NCBI GenBank assembly: GCA_028817895.1
Contig: JAPPOQ010000015.1
Span: forward strand, 142,685 to 206,684
Length of the DNA stretch: 64,000 nucleotides
Direction: 5' to 3'
Source: Ahrensia sp.
GTDB lineage: Bacteria > Pseudomonadota > Alphaproteobacteria > Rhizobiales > Rhizobiaceae
The notes under the pieces were generated by a model. It was not told the DNA's origin. It worked only from the letters and a program-made list of their open reading frames with translations, and did no database searches. Positions 17,393 through 29,362 of this stretch are shown in pieces. The position numbers and the translations under genes are program-made. Within the stretch, counting starts at the first letter, position 1; the number at the start of each line of letters is the position of its first letter.

Positions 17393-18272
17393 GGTCTCCT
17401 CCCCGTTCATTCAGCCAGGCGAGTAGCCGTTCCGCGCCTTCTGCAATTCCCTTATACTGCTTCTGCTCCAGGCTCATCGCCTCATACTGACGCGCCAGCG
17501 CAGCGGCGTTCTTGCGACCATCCGGTTTGCCCAGGAAATCCGCGAGCGTTCCTGTAGCTATGCGCACAGTGAAGAGCATGTTGCGACGGTCCGGCAACAT
17601 GTGGAGCGTTTGATATTCGCTGCGCAGAAAGATGGTGCCGGAGAGCTTGTCGCGCGGTTCGACGCGATGCCGTTCCAGCCGGTCATGCCGCAACTCCCCA
17701 TCCGCATCGAGAGACCAGTTCGCGCGCCAAACCGGCATGTCGGGCTTCAGATTGTCAAAGATGCGCTCGATGCGCCGTGTCATGGTTTCCGGAAGTGGCA
17801 CCGGTGCGTGGATTTCGCCGATGGGCAGCCCAAATTTTTCCGCCAGATTCCAGCTTGAAGGAAAGCACAAGGACGCGGCAGCCAATCGCCATCCCGCGCC
17901 ATCTCTGCGCATGAGGATCAAATCATCCGGCACCCATAGCGCAGCGCAGGCGAGCGGCGCGTGTTTCCAATCTTCAATCTGCGGCAGAGCGCGACCATCG
18001 CGCAGCGCAATAGGCTCGCCCGGACCGCAGACAAACCGTTCCTGGTGGTGACGAGCAAGGCAATCAACGATGCGCTTTGCGCACCAAGATTGTGCTTCAA
18101 GCGTATCCGCCTCGGCATTGAAGACGTCGGCGAATTTTTCAGCATAGAGCTGCTCTTTTTCATCGAGATAGCGTGGCAACTCATCATCGATGATAAGGAA
18201 ATCGTCATTCTCCAAGGGCTTCAGGCCGATGGTGAACGGAGGCGCCGGTGATGAGGGTGCATGATGCGTCAA
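17382..18272 (-). CDS. DUF3445 heme-dependent oxidative N-demethylase-like protein
   Basis: 296 residues of the DUF3445 (HODM alpha-subunit-like) family. Landmarks are FTIGLKPL at the start, [25 protein letters not shown] in the middle, and [25 protein letters not shown] towards the end. Characterised relatives are the alpha subunit of dimethylamine monooxygenase and of related heme-dependent oxidative N-demethylases. The genes for the other subunits (flavin and ferredoxin reductase parts) are absent here; it is paired only with the hydratase-like gene. It is therefore either an orphan subunit or a member with a different role. The N-demethylation theme recurs 23 kb to the right. Confidence 0.8.
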   Translation of the reverse strand: MTHHAPSSPAPPFTIGLKPLENDDFLIIDDELPRYLDEKEQLYAEKFADVFNAEADTLEAQSWCAKRIVDCLARHHQERFVCGPGEPIALRDGRALPQIEDWKHAPLACAALWVPDDLILMRRDGAGWRLAAASLCFPSSWNLAEKFGLPIGEIHAPVPLPETMTRRIERIFDNLKPDMPVWRANWSLDADGELRHDRLERHRVEPRDKLSGTIFLRSEYQTLHMLPDRRNMLFTVRIATGTLADFLGKPDGRKNAAALARQYEAMSLEQKQYKGIAEGAERLLAWLNERGGDHDD

Positions 18273-18336
18273 GTCGGTTGCCTCTATTGCGGCGTGGCGG
18301 CATGGTCTGGCAGTCTGGGGTCAGGACCGAAGTGTT

Positions 18337-20836
<2,500 letters not shown>

Positions 20837-21098
20837 TCAATACTGAACTATCCGTTTCCCATGCCTTCGATTAGCACCAATAGCCTCATTGATAACGGAA
20901 AATATGTCTTCGGGAATTATATAGGAAATCGTTTCGAAAAGTCTAGCGGTTCTCAGATTCTGGGAGCTTTCCGGGTGAAGTGAAGAGTTTTTCGTCCGTT
21001 CAGACTGCATTCACCTTGTCTGTGATCATTTCGGCGCGAACCGAGCGGCTGCCGGAACGGCAGGACACCGTGTTTGAAAGAGCAAGGGAGATGATCTC

Positions 21099-21611
21099 AT
21101 GAAGCTTGCAAAACTAAGCGCAATTGTCATTGGCGTTGCCACTTTGATGTTCTCGCAACAACCGGCTCAAGCTGGAATCGGGTCTCTTCTGGCCGAGCCA
21201 AACGCGCTGCTGACGACTCCAGCGTCGGCGGGTGACATGGTTCTTGTCGGAAAACGAGGCATACGCCGCGGCTTTCGCGGGCACCACCGCGGCTTCCGGC
21301 GTGGCCATCATCGGGGCTTTCACCGCGGATACAGACGCAACTATCATGGAGGGCTCCGGCGTGGATATCGCCACCACCGCAATCGCGCCATCATCGGTGG
21401 GCTCGTGGCTGGAGCGATTATTGGCTCGGCCCTGGCTGCTCCGCGCTACTACGACTATCAGCCTCGCCGCCACTATCGCAGCCGTGGTGTGAGACTGCGT
21501 CGCGCTCATATTGACTGGTGCTACAACCGCTTCCGGTCCTACCGCGCCAGCGACAATACATTTCAACCCTTCAATGGTCCGCGCCGCGCTTGCCGTTCGC
21601 CCCATAACTGA
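21099..21611 (+). CDS. BA14K-family secreted protein with Arg/Gly/His repeats
   Basis: 170 residues. A signal peptide ([21 protein letters not shown]) leads to a repeat zone rich in Arg, Gly, His and Tyr, with [13 protein letters not shown] units at about residues 55-95. A glycine-rich hydrophobic helix [17 protein letters not shown] follows. The C-terminal domain [19 protein letters not shown], with paired cysteines, is that of the BA14K immunoreactive/lectin-like family known from Brucella. The protein is envelope-associated. A strong terminator follows. It points towards a convergent gene with the same kind of repeats. Confidence 0.82.
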   Translation: MKLAKLSAIVIGVATLMFSQQPAQAGIGSLLAEPNALLTTPASAGDMVLVGKRGIRRGFRGHHRGFRRGHHRGFHRGYRRNYHGGLRRGYRHHRNRAIIGGLVAGAIIGSALAAPRYYDYQPRRHYRSRGVRLRRAHIDWCYNRFRSYRASDNTFQPFNGPRRACRSPHN

Positions 21612-21641
21612 GCCAGCAAGGCACGGAAGTCCATTGTTGAG

Positions 21642-21670
21642 CGGGTGGCTGGTTTTCCGGCCACCCGTTT
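21642..21670. terminator. Bidirectional intrinsic terminator
   Basis: CGGGTGGC (21642-21649) pairs with GCCACCCG (21660-21667), with T-rich sequence after the stem on the plus strand and A-rich sequence in the other direction. It lies exactly between two convergent genes and can serve both. Confidence 0.7.
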
Positions 21671-21678
21671 CTCATCGT

Positions 21679-22092
21679 TTAGCGGTTGCCGGCTTCAGGG
21701 GATGAGGCGCGACCGCCCCTGTCGAGATAGTTTCGATAGGCGCGATTGCGGTAGAACCGACCACCGCGATAGGACCGTCCGCTTCGATAGAAGCGGCCAT
21801 GACGAAATCCGCGATGACTTCTGAAACCGTAGCGGCGGAAACCTCGGTGGCGCCGAAAGCTGCGATAGCGATAGCCACGATGCCGTCTGAAACCGCGATG
21901 ACGGAACCCTCGATACCCGACATAGTGGTGCCGCTTATGATAGCGATGCGAAGCGATGGCTCCGCCCACAATCGCCGCTGCCAGGCCTATGGCAACCCGA
22001 TCGCGATGATGCGCTTGCGCTGGCGTTGCGCTGGATATGAGAAGTGAGACTGCAAGCGCTGCGGCTGCAGTCAGTGCGAATAGATGTCTCAT
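21679..22092 (-). CDS. Secreted Arg/Gly/Tyr/His-rich repeat protein
   Basis: 137 residues. A signal peptide (LFALTAAAALAVSLLISSAT, ending PAQAHH) and a short alanine/glycine helix precede about 75 residues of imperfect repeats of the RGFRH/RGYRY/RGFRR type, strongly basic and aromatic. There is no BA14K domain or cysteine pair. Low-complexity envelope proteins of this sort are common in Hyphomicrobiales, without known function. It converges on the BA14K gene through a shared terminator and has its own GGAGGG ribosome site, so it is a real gene rather than a shadow. Confidence 0.68.
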   Translation of the reverse strand: MRHLFALTAAAALAVSLLISSATPAQAHHRDRVAIGLAAAIVGGAIASHRYHKRHHYVGYRGFRHRGFRRHRGYRYRSFRRHRGFRRYGFRSHRGFRHGRFYRSGRSYRGGRFYRNRAYRNYLDRGGRASSPEAGNR

Positions 22093-22321
22093 GAATACCC
22101 TCCTTCAGGTGTTTCACCCGCCGTCCGCACCAAAGGCTAACACTTCTGGAGCTGGCAAGTCGATTGAATTGCAAGGATAATCATGTCGGCCACCGCGTAG
22201 AGGACGGGTCGCCCTCGTTTCGCTTTGACCGGACAACACAGCTTGTCTTTGAGCCCCAGCCTGTGACACTTCTCATTTCACAAGACGCGTTGCGGTAGCT
22301 CGGGAATCGGGAAACAGGGTG

Positions 22322-23248
22322 ATGAACAGGCGTTTCGCCATTATGGATGTATTCACCGACACACCGCTCAGTGGCAATCAACTGGGCGTCATCTATGATT
22401 GTGACGGCCTCGACACAGCCTCGATGCAGGCCATTGCGCGGGAACTGAACTTCTCCGAAACGGTTTTTCTCGCCCCGGCGCGACATGAGGCCCACAGCGC
22501 AGCCATGCGCATCTTCACGCCTGCCAATGAGCTTCCCTTCGCCGGTCATCCCACTGTTGGCGGGGCAATTGCGGTGGCTGTGGAGCGAGGCATCGATTCG
22601 GTGGGGCAGGGTATCGTGGTTCTCGAAGAAGAGGTCGGGGCCGTGCGATGCGCGGTGCGCTTTGGCGACGATGCAGTCGGCAAGGCAGTCAAAGAGGCGG
22701 CCTATGCAGAATTTGACCTTCCCGTGGCGGCCGTTCCTTGGGACGGGCCGGACGAGACGGAGACAATCGCGGCCGCGCTTTCGCTGGACCCGCATGAACT
22801 TTCATTCGAAAATCACACGGTCTCAAATTTCGACGGCGGGCTGACTTACACGCTCGTTCCGGTGCGGGACCTTGGTGTTTTGGCCAAGGCCAAACCGGTG
22901 CTCAACATCTGGAATGCGGCCTTTGGTAATCACAGCCACAACAGCGCCTTTGTGTATTGCAGGGAGACTGTCGGGCATGACAATCACTTTCACGCCCGCA
23001 TGTTTGCTCCCGATGCAGGCATACCCGAAGACCCTGCGACCGGGTCCGCAGTCGCCTCTCTGGCAGGCGCAATTGTTGCCTTTGATGCGCCGCCGGATGG
23101 GCTGCACGTGGTTCGCATAGAACAGGGTTTTGAAATGGGGCGCCCCTCACTCATCACACTGGAAATTGATGTCGAAAACGGCGTGCAATCGGGTGGCCGG
23201 ATCGGCGGGCATGCGGTCTTCTTCGCGCGTGGGCATATCGACATATGA
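22322..23248 (+). CDS. PhzF-family isomerase
   Basis: 308 residues of the PhzF/diaminopimelate-epimerase-like fold. MDVFTDTPLSGNQLGVIYD is the N-terminal signature, LNFSETVFLAPA holds the catalytic glutamate, NELPFAGHPTVGGAIAV the conserved GHPT block, and EDPATGSAVASLAGAIV the second-lobe counterpart. The substrate is unknown; PhzF proteins outside phenazine clusters are generic isomerases. ATG 22322 is preferred over a GTG one codon earlier. The stop overlaps the ATG of the next gene (ATGA 23245-23248), so it is translationally coupled to the peroxidase. Confidence 0.88.
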   Translation: MNRRFAIMDVFTDTPLSGNQLGVIYDCDGLDTASMQAIARELNFSETVFLAPARHEAHSAAMRIFTPANELPFAGHPTVGGAIAVAVERGIDSVGQGIVVLEEEVGAVRCAVRFGDDAVGKAVKEAAYAEFDLPVAAVPWDGPDETETIAAALSLDPHELSFENHTVSNFDGGLTYTLVPVRDLGVLAKAKPVLNIWNAAFGNHSHNSAFVYCRETVGHDNHFHARMFAPDAGIPEDPATGSAVASLAGAIVAFDAPPDGLHVVRIEQGFEMGRPSLITLEIDVENGVQSGGRIGGHAVFFARGHIDI

Positions 23249-24321
23249 TCCGCCCGATCGTTGCGATGCTGGGATTGATTATTTGCGCCGCGTCGCTTAG
23301 CGCAACAGAACTGCCGCAACCGCTGCGTGATCAGGACTATCGCAGCTACGATCCAGCCTTGGTCAAACTTGGGCGACTGCTGTTTTACGACCGCATCCTG
23401 TCCGGCAGCTACCGTGTCTCATGCGCTACCTGTCACAATCATGACCGGGCATCGTCAAACGGTGTGCGGCTCGATGGCTGGGTAGACGAACGCGACGAAG
23501 CTGCTGTCAGCGGTGCTGAAACCTATGAACCTTTCAAACCCTCTGCGGCGCATGCGCCTGCGCTGTTCAATCTGGGCGCCAGGCAGTTCACCCGTCTGTT
23601 TTTCGATGGCCGCGTCGCCCGTTCGGCGAAGGGCGGGTTCATCTCGTCGGCCGGAGAGGACCTGCCTGACGGCCTCAATGACGTTCTTGCCGTTCAGGCC
23701 CTGTTTCCTGCGGTTCAAAGCGATGAGCTGGTCGGCACCGTCGATAGCGATCTGAGCCGCGCGGCGCATGAAGGGAATGCGGCGATCTGGGACGCATTGG
23801 CCGCACGCATTGCCGATACGCCCGAATACTGGCCGCCTGTAAGGAGCGCGTTTCCGCAGAAGGCGTCTTTGGGTGAGATCACCATGGTCGATATCGCAAA
23901 CGCCATTGGGGCTTTTGTGGGAACGGAATGGCGAAGCGATCGCTCAGCATTCGACCACTATCTGCATGGTGACGCCTCGGCGCTGGACGCTGGACAAAGG
24001 CGGGGAATGCTTGCTTTCTACGGTGAGGCTGGGTGCTCAAGCTGCCATGCGGGAGCTTTGCAGACTGACCATCAGCGGCATGCTATTGGCGACGAATTGC
24101 GGCGCACGCCGTCTTTGCGCAACATCGCTCACACAGCGCCCTATGGTGGTGATGGCTCTTTCATGGAACTGCCCGACTACCTGCGTCATCATGCTCCCGA
24201 AATTGACGACGCCCAAAGGGATGATCTGCTGGCCTTTCTGGCAAGCCTGACCGATGAAAGAGCGCTGAGGGGCAAGCTTGGAAAGCCGAGTGGCGTTCCA
24301 TCGTCGCTGGCGCTGGATTGA
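23245..24321 (+). CDS. Di-heme cytochrome c peroxidase (MauG/CCP family)
   Basis: 358 residues with an N-terminal signal peptide (AMLGLIICAASLSATE) and two c-type heme sites: CATCHNH near residue 53 and CSSCHAG near 265. Between them, LFNLGARQFTRLFFDGRV matches the MauG/CCP fold. Periplasmic di-heme enzymes of this family reduce peroxide or oxidise protein substrates. It is coupled by a 4-base overlap to PhzF and lies 9 bases before threonine aldolase, so the three form an operon of unclear common purpose. Confidence 0.88.
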   Translation: MIRPIVAMLGLIICAASLSATELPQPLRDQDYRSYDPALVKLGRLLFYDRILSGSYRVSCATCHNHDRASSNGVRLDGWVDERDEAAVSGAETYEPFKPSAAHAPALFNLGARQFTRLFFDGRVARSAKGGFISSAGEDLPDGLNDVLAVQALFPAVQSDELVGTVDSDLSRAAHEGNAAIWDALAARIADTPEYWPPVRSAFPQKASLGEITMVDIANAIGAFVGTEWRSDRSAFDHYLHGDASALDAGQRRGMLAFYGEAGCSSCHAGALQTDHQRHAIGDELRRTPSLRNIAHTAPYGGDGSFMELPDYLRHHAPEIDDAQRDDLLAFLASLTDERALRGKLGKPSGVPSSLALD

Positions 24322-24330
24322 GGAAACACG

Positions 24331-25386
24331 ATGTATGAGGCGATGACACGCTCCGCGCAGGGGCTGATTGATCTGCGCAGCGACACCGTAACCCGCCCCA
24401 CTGCTGGAATGCGCGAGGCCATGGCATCGGCTCAAGTTGGCGATGATGTTTATGGTGATGATCCGACCGTGCGCGCATTGGAGGAGCGTGTTGCGGATCT
24501 GTTGGGCAAGGAAGACGCGGTTTTCGTGGCGTCCGGCACGCAGAGCAACCTAACAGCGCTGCTGTCGCATTGCGGACGAGGGGACGAATATATTGGCGGT
24601 GTCGGCTACCACATCCCAACCTACGAAGCGGCGGGCGCGGCGGTGCTGGGTGGAATTTCTCCGCGCCATCTGAAGCCAGACGAGTCCGGTGCTTTGGACC
24701 CAGACGACATCGCGGCAACGGTCGCGCCGGATGATCCGCATTTCGCCATCACCAAATTGCTGTGTCTGGAAAACACCTTCAACGGAAAGGTGGTGCCGCA
24801 GGCCAAACTGGAGGCCGCCGCACAGGTCGCGCGGGCCAATGGCTTGAGCGTTCATGTCGATGGCGCACGGCTCATGAATGCCGTCATCGCATCAAACGCC
24901 AAAGCCGATGCGATGGTGGCTTTCGCGGACAGCGTGTCGCTGTGCCTTTCGAAAGGGTTGGGAGCGCCGGTTGGCTCGGTCCTGTCCGGCTCCCGAGATT
25001 TCATCCGTCGAGCCTACCGCAGCCGCAAGCTATTGGGAGGAGGGATGCGACAGGCCGGCGTGTTGGCGGCCTGCGGCCTGTATGCGCTTGACCATCATGT
25101 TGATCGACTCGCCGAAGATCATATCAAGGCAAGGACATTGGCACAGCGGCTCGCGGCGATCGATGGTATCGAGATTGATGAAAGTGCAGTTCAGACCAAC
25201 ATGATCTGGTTAACGGTTTCCTCACCACGGCGCATGGGATTGGCCGATCACCTGCGCAAAGACGGTATTGTGGCACCGTCTCCAGATCCGAGAACCGGTC
25301 AAATGCGAATGGTGGTTCACCTCGACATATCTCGGGAAGATATTGATATTGTGGTGCAATCTTTCTCAAATTGGCTTGATTCTTGA
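24331..25386 (+). CDS. ltaE: Low-specificity threonine aldolase
   Basis: 351 residues, PLP-dependent. LIDLRSDTVTRPTAGMREAM is the family start, VGDDVYGDDPTV and ASGTQSNLTAL follow, HVDGARLMNA carries the aspartate that contacts the PLP nitrogen, and the Schiff-base lysine is in SLCLSKGLGAPVGSVL. The enzyme cleaves threonine to glycine and acetaldehyde in the cytosol. It is third in the PhzF-peroxidase-aldolase run. Specificity for L- or allo-threonine cannot be read. Confidence 0.93.
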   Translation: MYEAMTRSAQGLIDLRSDTVTRPTAGMREAMASAQVGDDVYGDDPTVRALEERVADLLGKEDAVFVASGTQSNLTALLSHCGRGDEYIGGVGYHIPTYEAAGAAVLGGISPRHLKPDESGALDPDDIAATVAPDDPHFAITKLLCLENTFNGKVVPQAKLEAAAQVARANGLSVHVDGARLMNAVIASNAKADAMVAFADSVSLCLSKGLGAPVGSVLSGSRDFIRRAYRSRKLLGGGMRQAGVLAACGLYALDHHVDRLAEDHIKARTLAQRLAAIDGIEIDESAVQTNMIWLTVSSPRRMGLADHLRKDGIVAPSPDPRTGQMRMVVHLDISREDIDIVVQSFSNWLDS

Positions 25387-25472
25387 TCCGAGCCCAGAAA
25401 ATTTGCCTCAGTTAAGCCGACCTTTACTCGATTGTAGAAGGATGACGGCTCAACGGATCAGGGGTGATTTCG

Positions 25473-25688
25473 ATGCGGCTTATTCTGGTTTCTTTTTTTC
25501 TGTGCGGTTCAGCAATTGGCGTCGGACATGCGGTCCACGAGGATACCGAACTTCAGCCCGTGACCGATTCCATTGTCGTGGGTCAGACCATTTCTGAGGA
25601 GCAGCGCGCAAGCTGGGAAAGCGGACGCAAAGCCTATCTGGACTGTGCCGATTGCTTCCGCCAGCAGCCCTTTCCGGGTGACGGCTGA
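25473..25688 (+). CDS. Small secreted protein, unknown
   Basis: 71 residues. An N-terminal signal peptide (RLILVSFFLCGSAIGVGHAV) leads to a short mature chain with a CADC motif near the end (LDCADCFRQQPFPG). No family recognised. The ATG at 25473 is preferred to a GTG three codons before it because it starts directly at the hydrophobic segment. CxxC could bind metal or form a disulfide; there is no heme-binding histidine. Confidence 0.5.
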   Translation: MRLILVSFFLCGSAIGVGHAVHEDTELQPVTDSIVVGQTISEEQRASWESGRKAYLDCADCFRQQPFPGDG

Positions 25689-25702
25689 CGCGCTTTTCCC
25701 GA

Positions 25703-27025
25703 TCAGGCGTAGCGGCTCGGCCTGGTCATATGCGCCGTCAAGCGCAATCCGATAATTGCGATCAGCATCAGGAACCAAACCGGATCAGCTCGGCGAAAGA
25801 AGAAGCTTTCCAGATTAGCGGCGAGCGCTGAGAACAACCACAGCGTCATGAAGAAACCTGCGATTTTGCCGGCATTTCCGGCTTGCGGGATCGCGAGATA
25901 GTCGCGAAGCGGCAAGATCACCAGCATCATCAGCATCAGTGTTGCACCGGGAATCCCAAAGGCGACGGCTGCATCCAGCCACGAATTGTGGCCGTGCACG
26001 ATACCGCGCACATCCCAGTTCAATTCAATGGGTTGCTCCAAAGCCGTGACCCGCGGCGTGCTCCAGAAGCTTTCAAAGCCATAGCCAACAAAGGGCGAGC
26101 GCAAGAGATGCTCGATGCCGAAGATCCAAAGATCGGTTCTGCCGGTATAGGACAGACCCGGAATGTAGACGCGAAGCTGCTGCAGAATGGGCTCATAAAT
26201 GACCGCCCCCAATGTGGAGAAAACGAGCAAGCTCAGCGGCAACATGACGATGACCAGCCGCAGAAACGACCACGTTACCCAATTTGCGATCGCGACAGCT
26301 ACAATCGCCGCTGGCAACACGCCAAGCACCGTTTTTGAACCCGCCTGCATGACGAAGAACAGTGACAAAACAGCTGCAATAATGCCCAGGCGCGGGCGGC
26401 CATTGCCGATGAGAAACAGGCTGACAATGAACATGCCGCCCATGACGTATGAAGCGATGTTTTTGTGGTCGAAAACCCCAAGCCACAGGCCGCCATGCCC
26501 GGCTTCAAAGCCGCTGCCATCATGGATACCCTTTTCGGGAACGAACAGCACAGCGAAATAGCAAAAAAACAGAACCAGCCCCACCATCCCGGCGAGCGCG
26601 GAGACCAGATCGTCCTTGCTGCGCAGCAGTGCCATTGCGCTGAAGGCGGCCAGCACGACAATCAACGAAAAGATCATGGCGCGCACCGCGCTGGGCGGGT
26701 GGTCGGCAATGACAACCGACATTGCCAGCACCACCGCTGCTGCGCACCAGGACAGCGTGAGCAGCGCGGTGGACATGCCAAGCCGCTTTCGGGAACTGAG
26801 CAGATAGAGGCAGATCGCGCCAATGCCGGCAAAGCCAAGCTGGTTCACGATGTCCCCACCACCGCCCGCCGCTGCTGCCCCCGGCGCGCCGGACGTTGCG
26901 GCGGCCTTCGCAAATGGTCGAAACGAAATAAAGATCACGGCCCACAGCAGGGCAGATGGCAACCAGTTCCACACGGTTGAATTGGATGCAGATGGCGCCC
27001 AACCGGGGTGAGCTTGCGTGTGCAT
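25703..27025 (-). CDS. Exopolysaccharide polymerase / O-antigen ligase-like protein
   Basis: 440 residues with about eleven hydrophobic segments. In a large periplasmic loop between the last helices lies RTDLWIFGIEHLLRSPFVGYGFESFW, followed by VHGHNSWLDAAVAFGIPG. This matches the Wzy_C/O-antigen-ligase family (compare ExoQ), where the arginine and histidine act in glycosyl transfer from a lipid carrier. It should polymerise repeat units exported by the flippase encoded 5 kb away. It is followed on the same strand by nothing and preceded by a GT2 gene 15 bases upstream. Confidence 0.85.
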   Translation of the reverse strand: MHTQAHPGWAPSASNSTVWNWLPSALLWAVIFISFRPFAKAAATSGAPGAAAAGGGGDIVNQLGFAGIGAICLYLLSSRKRLGMSTALLTLSWCAAAVVLAMSVVIADHPPSAVRAMIFSLIVVLAAFSAMALLRSKDDLVSALAGMVGLVLFFCYFAVLFVPEKGIHDGSGFEAGHGGLWLGVFDHKNIASYVMGGMFIVSLFLIGNGRPRLGIIAAVLSLFFVMQAGSKTVLGVLPAAIVAVAIANWVTWSFLRLVIVMLPLSLLVFSTLGAVIYEPILQQLRVYIPGLSYTGRTDLWIFGIEHLLRSPFVGYGFESFWSTPRVTALEQPIELNWDVRGIVHGHNSWLDAAVAFGIPGATLMLMMLVILPLRDYLAIPQAGNAGKIAGFFMTLWLFSALAANLESFFFRRADPVWFLMLIAIIGLRLTAHMTRPSRYA

Positions 27026-27040
27026 GAGCGCCTTTCGACG

Positions 27041-28036
27041 TCAGTTCTTTTCTGCCGCCTTATATTGCTCGTTGGCGAAGCCAAACTCCATCAGCAGGCG
27101 GCCAAGGGCGACATTCATCGGGTTAAGCGCTATTATGGGTGAGCCGGTCTTAACAAACAGTATGAATGAACGGTAAGGACTGGCGACCAGCAGTATCAAC
27201 GATTTCAACCATCGTTTGATGGTGTGGGAGGCCGTCGCCGCGGCTCGTTTTTGTATCAAAGCTGAAATTGAGCCATTACGCAGGCTTCGCGAATTGAGCC
27301 ACGAGAGTTCGGTGCGTCGTGTCGGTGTCGTTTCATCGACAATCGCTTCGGCACACCAGGCAAATGTTGCACCTTGCTGTTTGCATCGGGCATAAAAGTC
27401 GGAATCTCCACCGCCCAAAAAGTTGAATCGTTCATCAAGCCATGGATGGCCATGTCGGCGCAGCAAGTCCGTCTGGATTGCCACATTGCCGGATGAATAG
27501 ATGATCGGCACGGGTCCGCTTGATGCGTAAGGTGGGCGGAATACGGGATGGTTGTGCCATTTCGTATCGGCCCGACCGTCGAAGATCGGATATTGCGGTG
27601 CGCCGGTGAAGGTTGCCCCGGTGGCCGTTGCGGTTGCCATCAGACTTCCAAGCCAATTGGGCCGTGCTATCTCATCATCGTCGATTATAGCGATGTGGGT
27701 CGCGTTCACGTAGGTAGAAAGCGCCGTGTGAAAACCCGCATTGTAGGCGGCGCAGTTGCCGCGTCGATGAGCGAGAATGACGGTTGCCGGAACGCTCAAT
27801 GGCTCAAGGACAGCGCGCGCGGCAGCGGCCCCCTCGCTGCCTTCCGGGTGGTTGTCCATGACAATGATCGCAAAGGGGATCTGGGTTTCCTGGGCCAGGA
27901 CAGAATTCAGAGTGATGGCAAGGTGATCGGGTCGCTTGAACGTTGGAATGACCACAACCACCGCGACGTCGGCAGTCTGTCCGGCATCGTTTTGCCAGAA
28001 AATCGTGATCTCGTTGGGGAGCGGTTGAGTGCTCAT
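27041..28036 (-). CDS. GT2-family glycosyltransferase
   Basis: 331 residues. VAVVVVIPTFKRPDHLAITLNSVLAQ is the GT-A nucleotide-sugar-binding start, IAIIDDDEIARPNWL supplies the metal-binding acidic motif, and FNFLGGGDSDFYARC is the acceptor-loop signature. A C-terminal hydrophobic stretch (SLILLVASPYRSFILFV) may peripherally anchor it to the inner membrane. It adds a sugar to the growing repeat unit. The start at 28036 (MSTQPLP) is used because the 32 upstream codons lie in the divergent promoter region shared with the GT4 gene. Confidence 0.85.
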   Translation of the reverse strand: MSTQPLPNEITIFWQNDAGQTADVAVVVVIPTFKRPDHLAITLNSVLAQETQIPFAIIVMDNHPEGSEGAAAARAVLEPLSVPATVILAHRRGNCAAYNAGFHTALSTYVNATHIAIIDDDEIARPNWLGSLMATATATGATFTGAPQYPIFDGRADTKWHNHPVFRPPYASSGPVPIIYSSGNVAIQTDLLRRHGHPWLDERFNFLGGGDSDFYARCKQQGATFAWCAEAIVDETTPTRRTELSWLNSRSLRNGSISALIQKRAAATASHTIKRWLKSLILLVASPYRSFILFVKTGSPIIALNPMNVALGRLLMEFGFANEQYKAAEKN

Positions 28037-28147
28037 CGCCGACCATGGTGTTGGTATTGTGAACCGACTTTGTAAACCAGCGCCCTTAATGAAATGTCGA
28101 GGCGGCTTGGCTATGGCACGTTCAACCAACAATTGATCGACACCAGA

Positions 28148-29314
28148 ATGCGCATCGGTTTTTTCACATCCATCGTGACGGATGGCCGCCCAACGAGCGG
28201 ATATGAGCTTGCCAATGAGGCCATCGTGGCCGCTTTACGCACGCTGGGTCACGTTGTTTCAGTGATTGGCGTTCGGCTTCAAAGGCAGCAGCCGAGTGAA
28301 GGCGTGGCAACGATTGCCATTGCAAATCTGGAAAACGCGCATGCCACCAGACTTCAGAAGGCTCTCTGGTTGGTTCAATCGGTCCAGCACGGATTGCCAG
28401 TTGGCGCGACAAAGCTGCGTGCGGTGATACAAATCTCCATTGAGGATATCGTTGCTTCGCAAGGCCCGTTCGACGCGATCGTCCTCAATTCCTGGCAGAT
28501 GGCGGCCGCCTTTCCATCGCTCAAGAAGCAGCCCTTCGCCTATATTTCGCACAATGTGGAGCATGTGACGGCGCGCGAGAACAGCACTAACAGCGACTCA
28601 GCCTTCCAAAGGTTCTTGTACCGGCGAGAAGCCCGATTGCTGCGGGATATTGAGGAAGATCTGTGCAAGCGAGCAGCCTGGGTGTGGACGCTCAGCCAGG
28701 ATGATCTGACCGAACAGATGGAAGGGCAAGACAATTGCTCGGTGCTTCCTCTGGTCGTGCCGGTTCCGGCTCTCGAAGAACGGTCCGTCGCGAAGAGTTA
28801 CGACATCGGCATGATTGGCACCTGGACATGGCAGGCCAACACGCCGGGCCTCGACTGGTTTCTGGAGGAAGTCCTACCCTTACTGCCTGACGACTTCACA
28901 ATCGGCATCGCAGGGTCTGTTCCCGAGCGCGTGAAAACCGCGTTGTCTCGGGTTGAGTTCCTCGGGCGGGTAGAAGATGCCAACGCGTTCTTGGCACAGA
29001 CTCGTGTGATCGCTTTGGTCAGCCGCGGAGGAACGGGGATCCAGCTGAAGACCATCGAAGCCTTTCAAATGGGGCTGGCCTGTGTCGCGACTTCGTCGTC
29101 ACTGCGAGGCGTGGATGTGTTGCCTGCCAATGCTGCGCGAGCCGACGATCCCGAGGATTTCGCCCGGTCGCTGGTTCAATTAGTCAAAGCGTCTCGGGCT
29201 GGAACGCTGGAGCGCGTCGATGGCGCATCCTTTGCAGACCAGCAGCTTTCAGCACTGATGGAAAGCCTTAACGAGGGATTAACTGTCGTAGGAGCCGGGC
29301 GGCGTACCGATTGA
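28148..29314 (+). CDS. GT4-type glycosyltransferase
   Basis: 388 residues in a GT-B arrangement. The N-terminal lobe starts MRIGFFTSIVTDGRPTSGYE. The C-terminal lobe has YDIGMIGTWTWQANTPGLDWFLEEVLPLLP, then VEFLGRVEDANAFLAQTRV and RGGTGIQLKTIEAFQMGLACVAT. The last block matches the GT4 donor-binding helix (E-x7-E-like, here IKTIEAF). It probably transfers a hexose from a nucleotide sugar. It is first of three consecutive plus-strand genes with short gaps (GT4, GT26, DUF6492). Confidence 0.82.
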   Translation: MRIGFFTSIVTDGRPTSGYELANEAIVAALRTLGHVVSVIGVRLQRQQPSEGVATIAIANLENAHATRLQKALWLVQSVQHGLPVGATKLRAVIQISIEDIVASQGPFDAIVLNSWQMAAAFPSLKKQPFAYISHNVEHVTARENSTNSDSAFQRFLYRREARLLRDIEEDLCKRAAWVWTLSQDDLTEQMEGQDNCSVLPLVVPVPALEERSVAKSYDIGMIGTWTWQANTPGLDWFLEEVLPLLPDDFTIGIAGSVPERVKTALSRVEFLGRVEDANAFLAQTRVIALVSRGGTGIQLKTIEAFQMGLACVATSSSLRGVDVLPANAARADDPEDFARSLVQLVKASRAGTLERVDGASFADQQLSALMESLNEGLTVVGAGRRTD

Positions 29315-29362
29315 CGAATTCGCAAAGTTTGACTGGCAAGTTTGTCTACAATTGAAGCTAAA

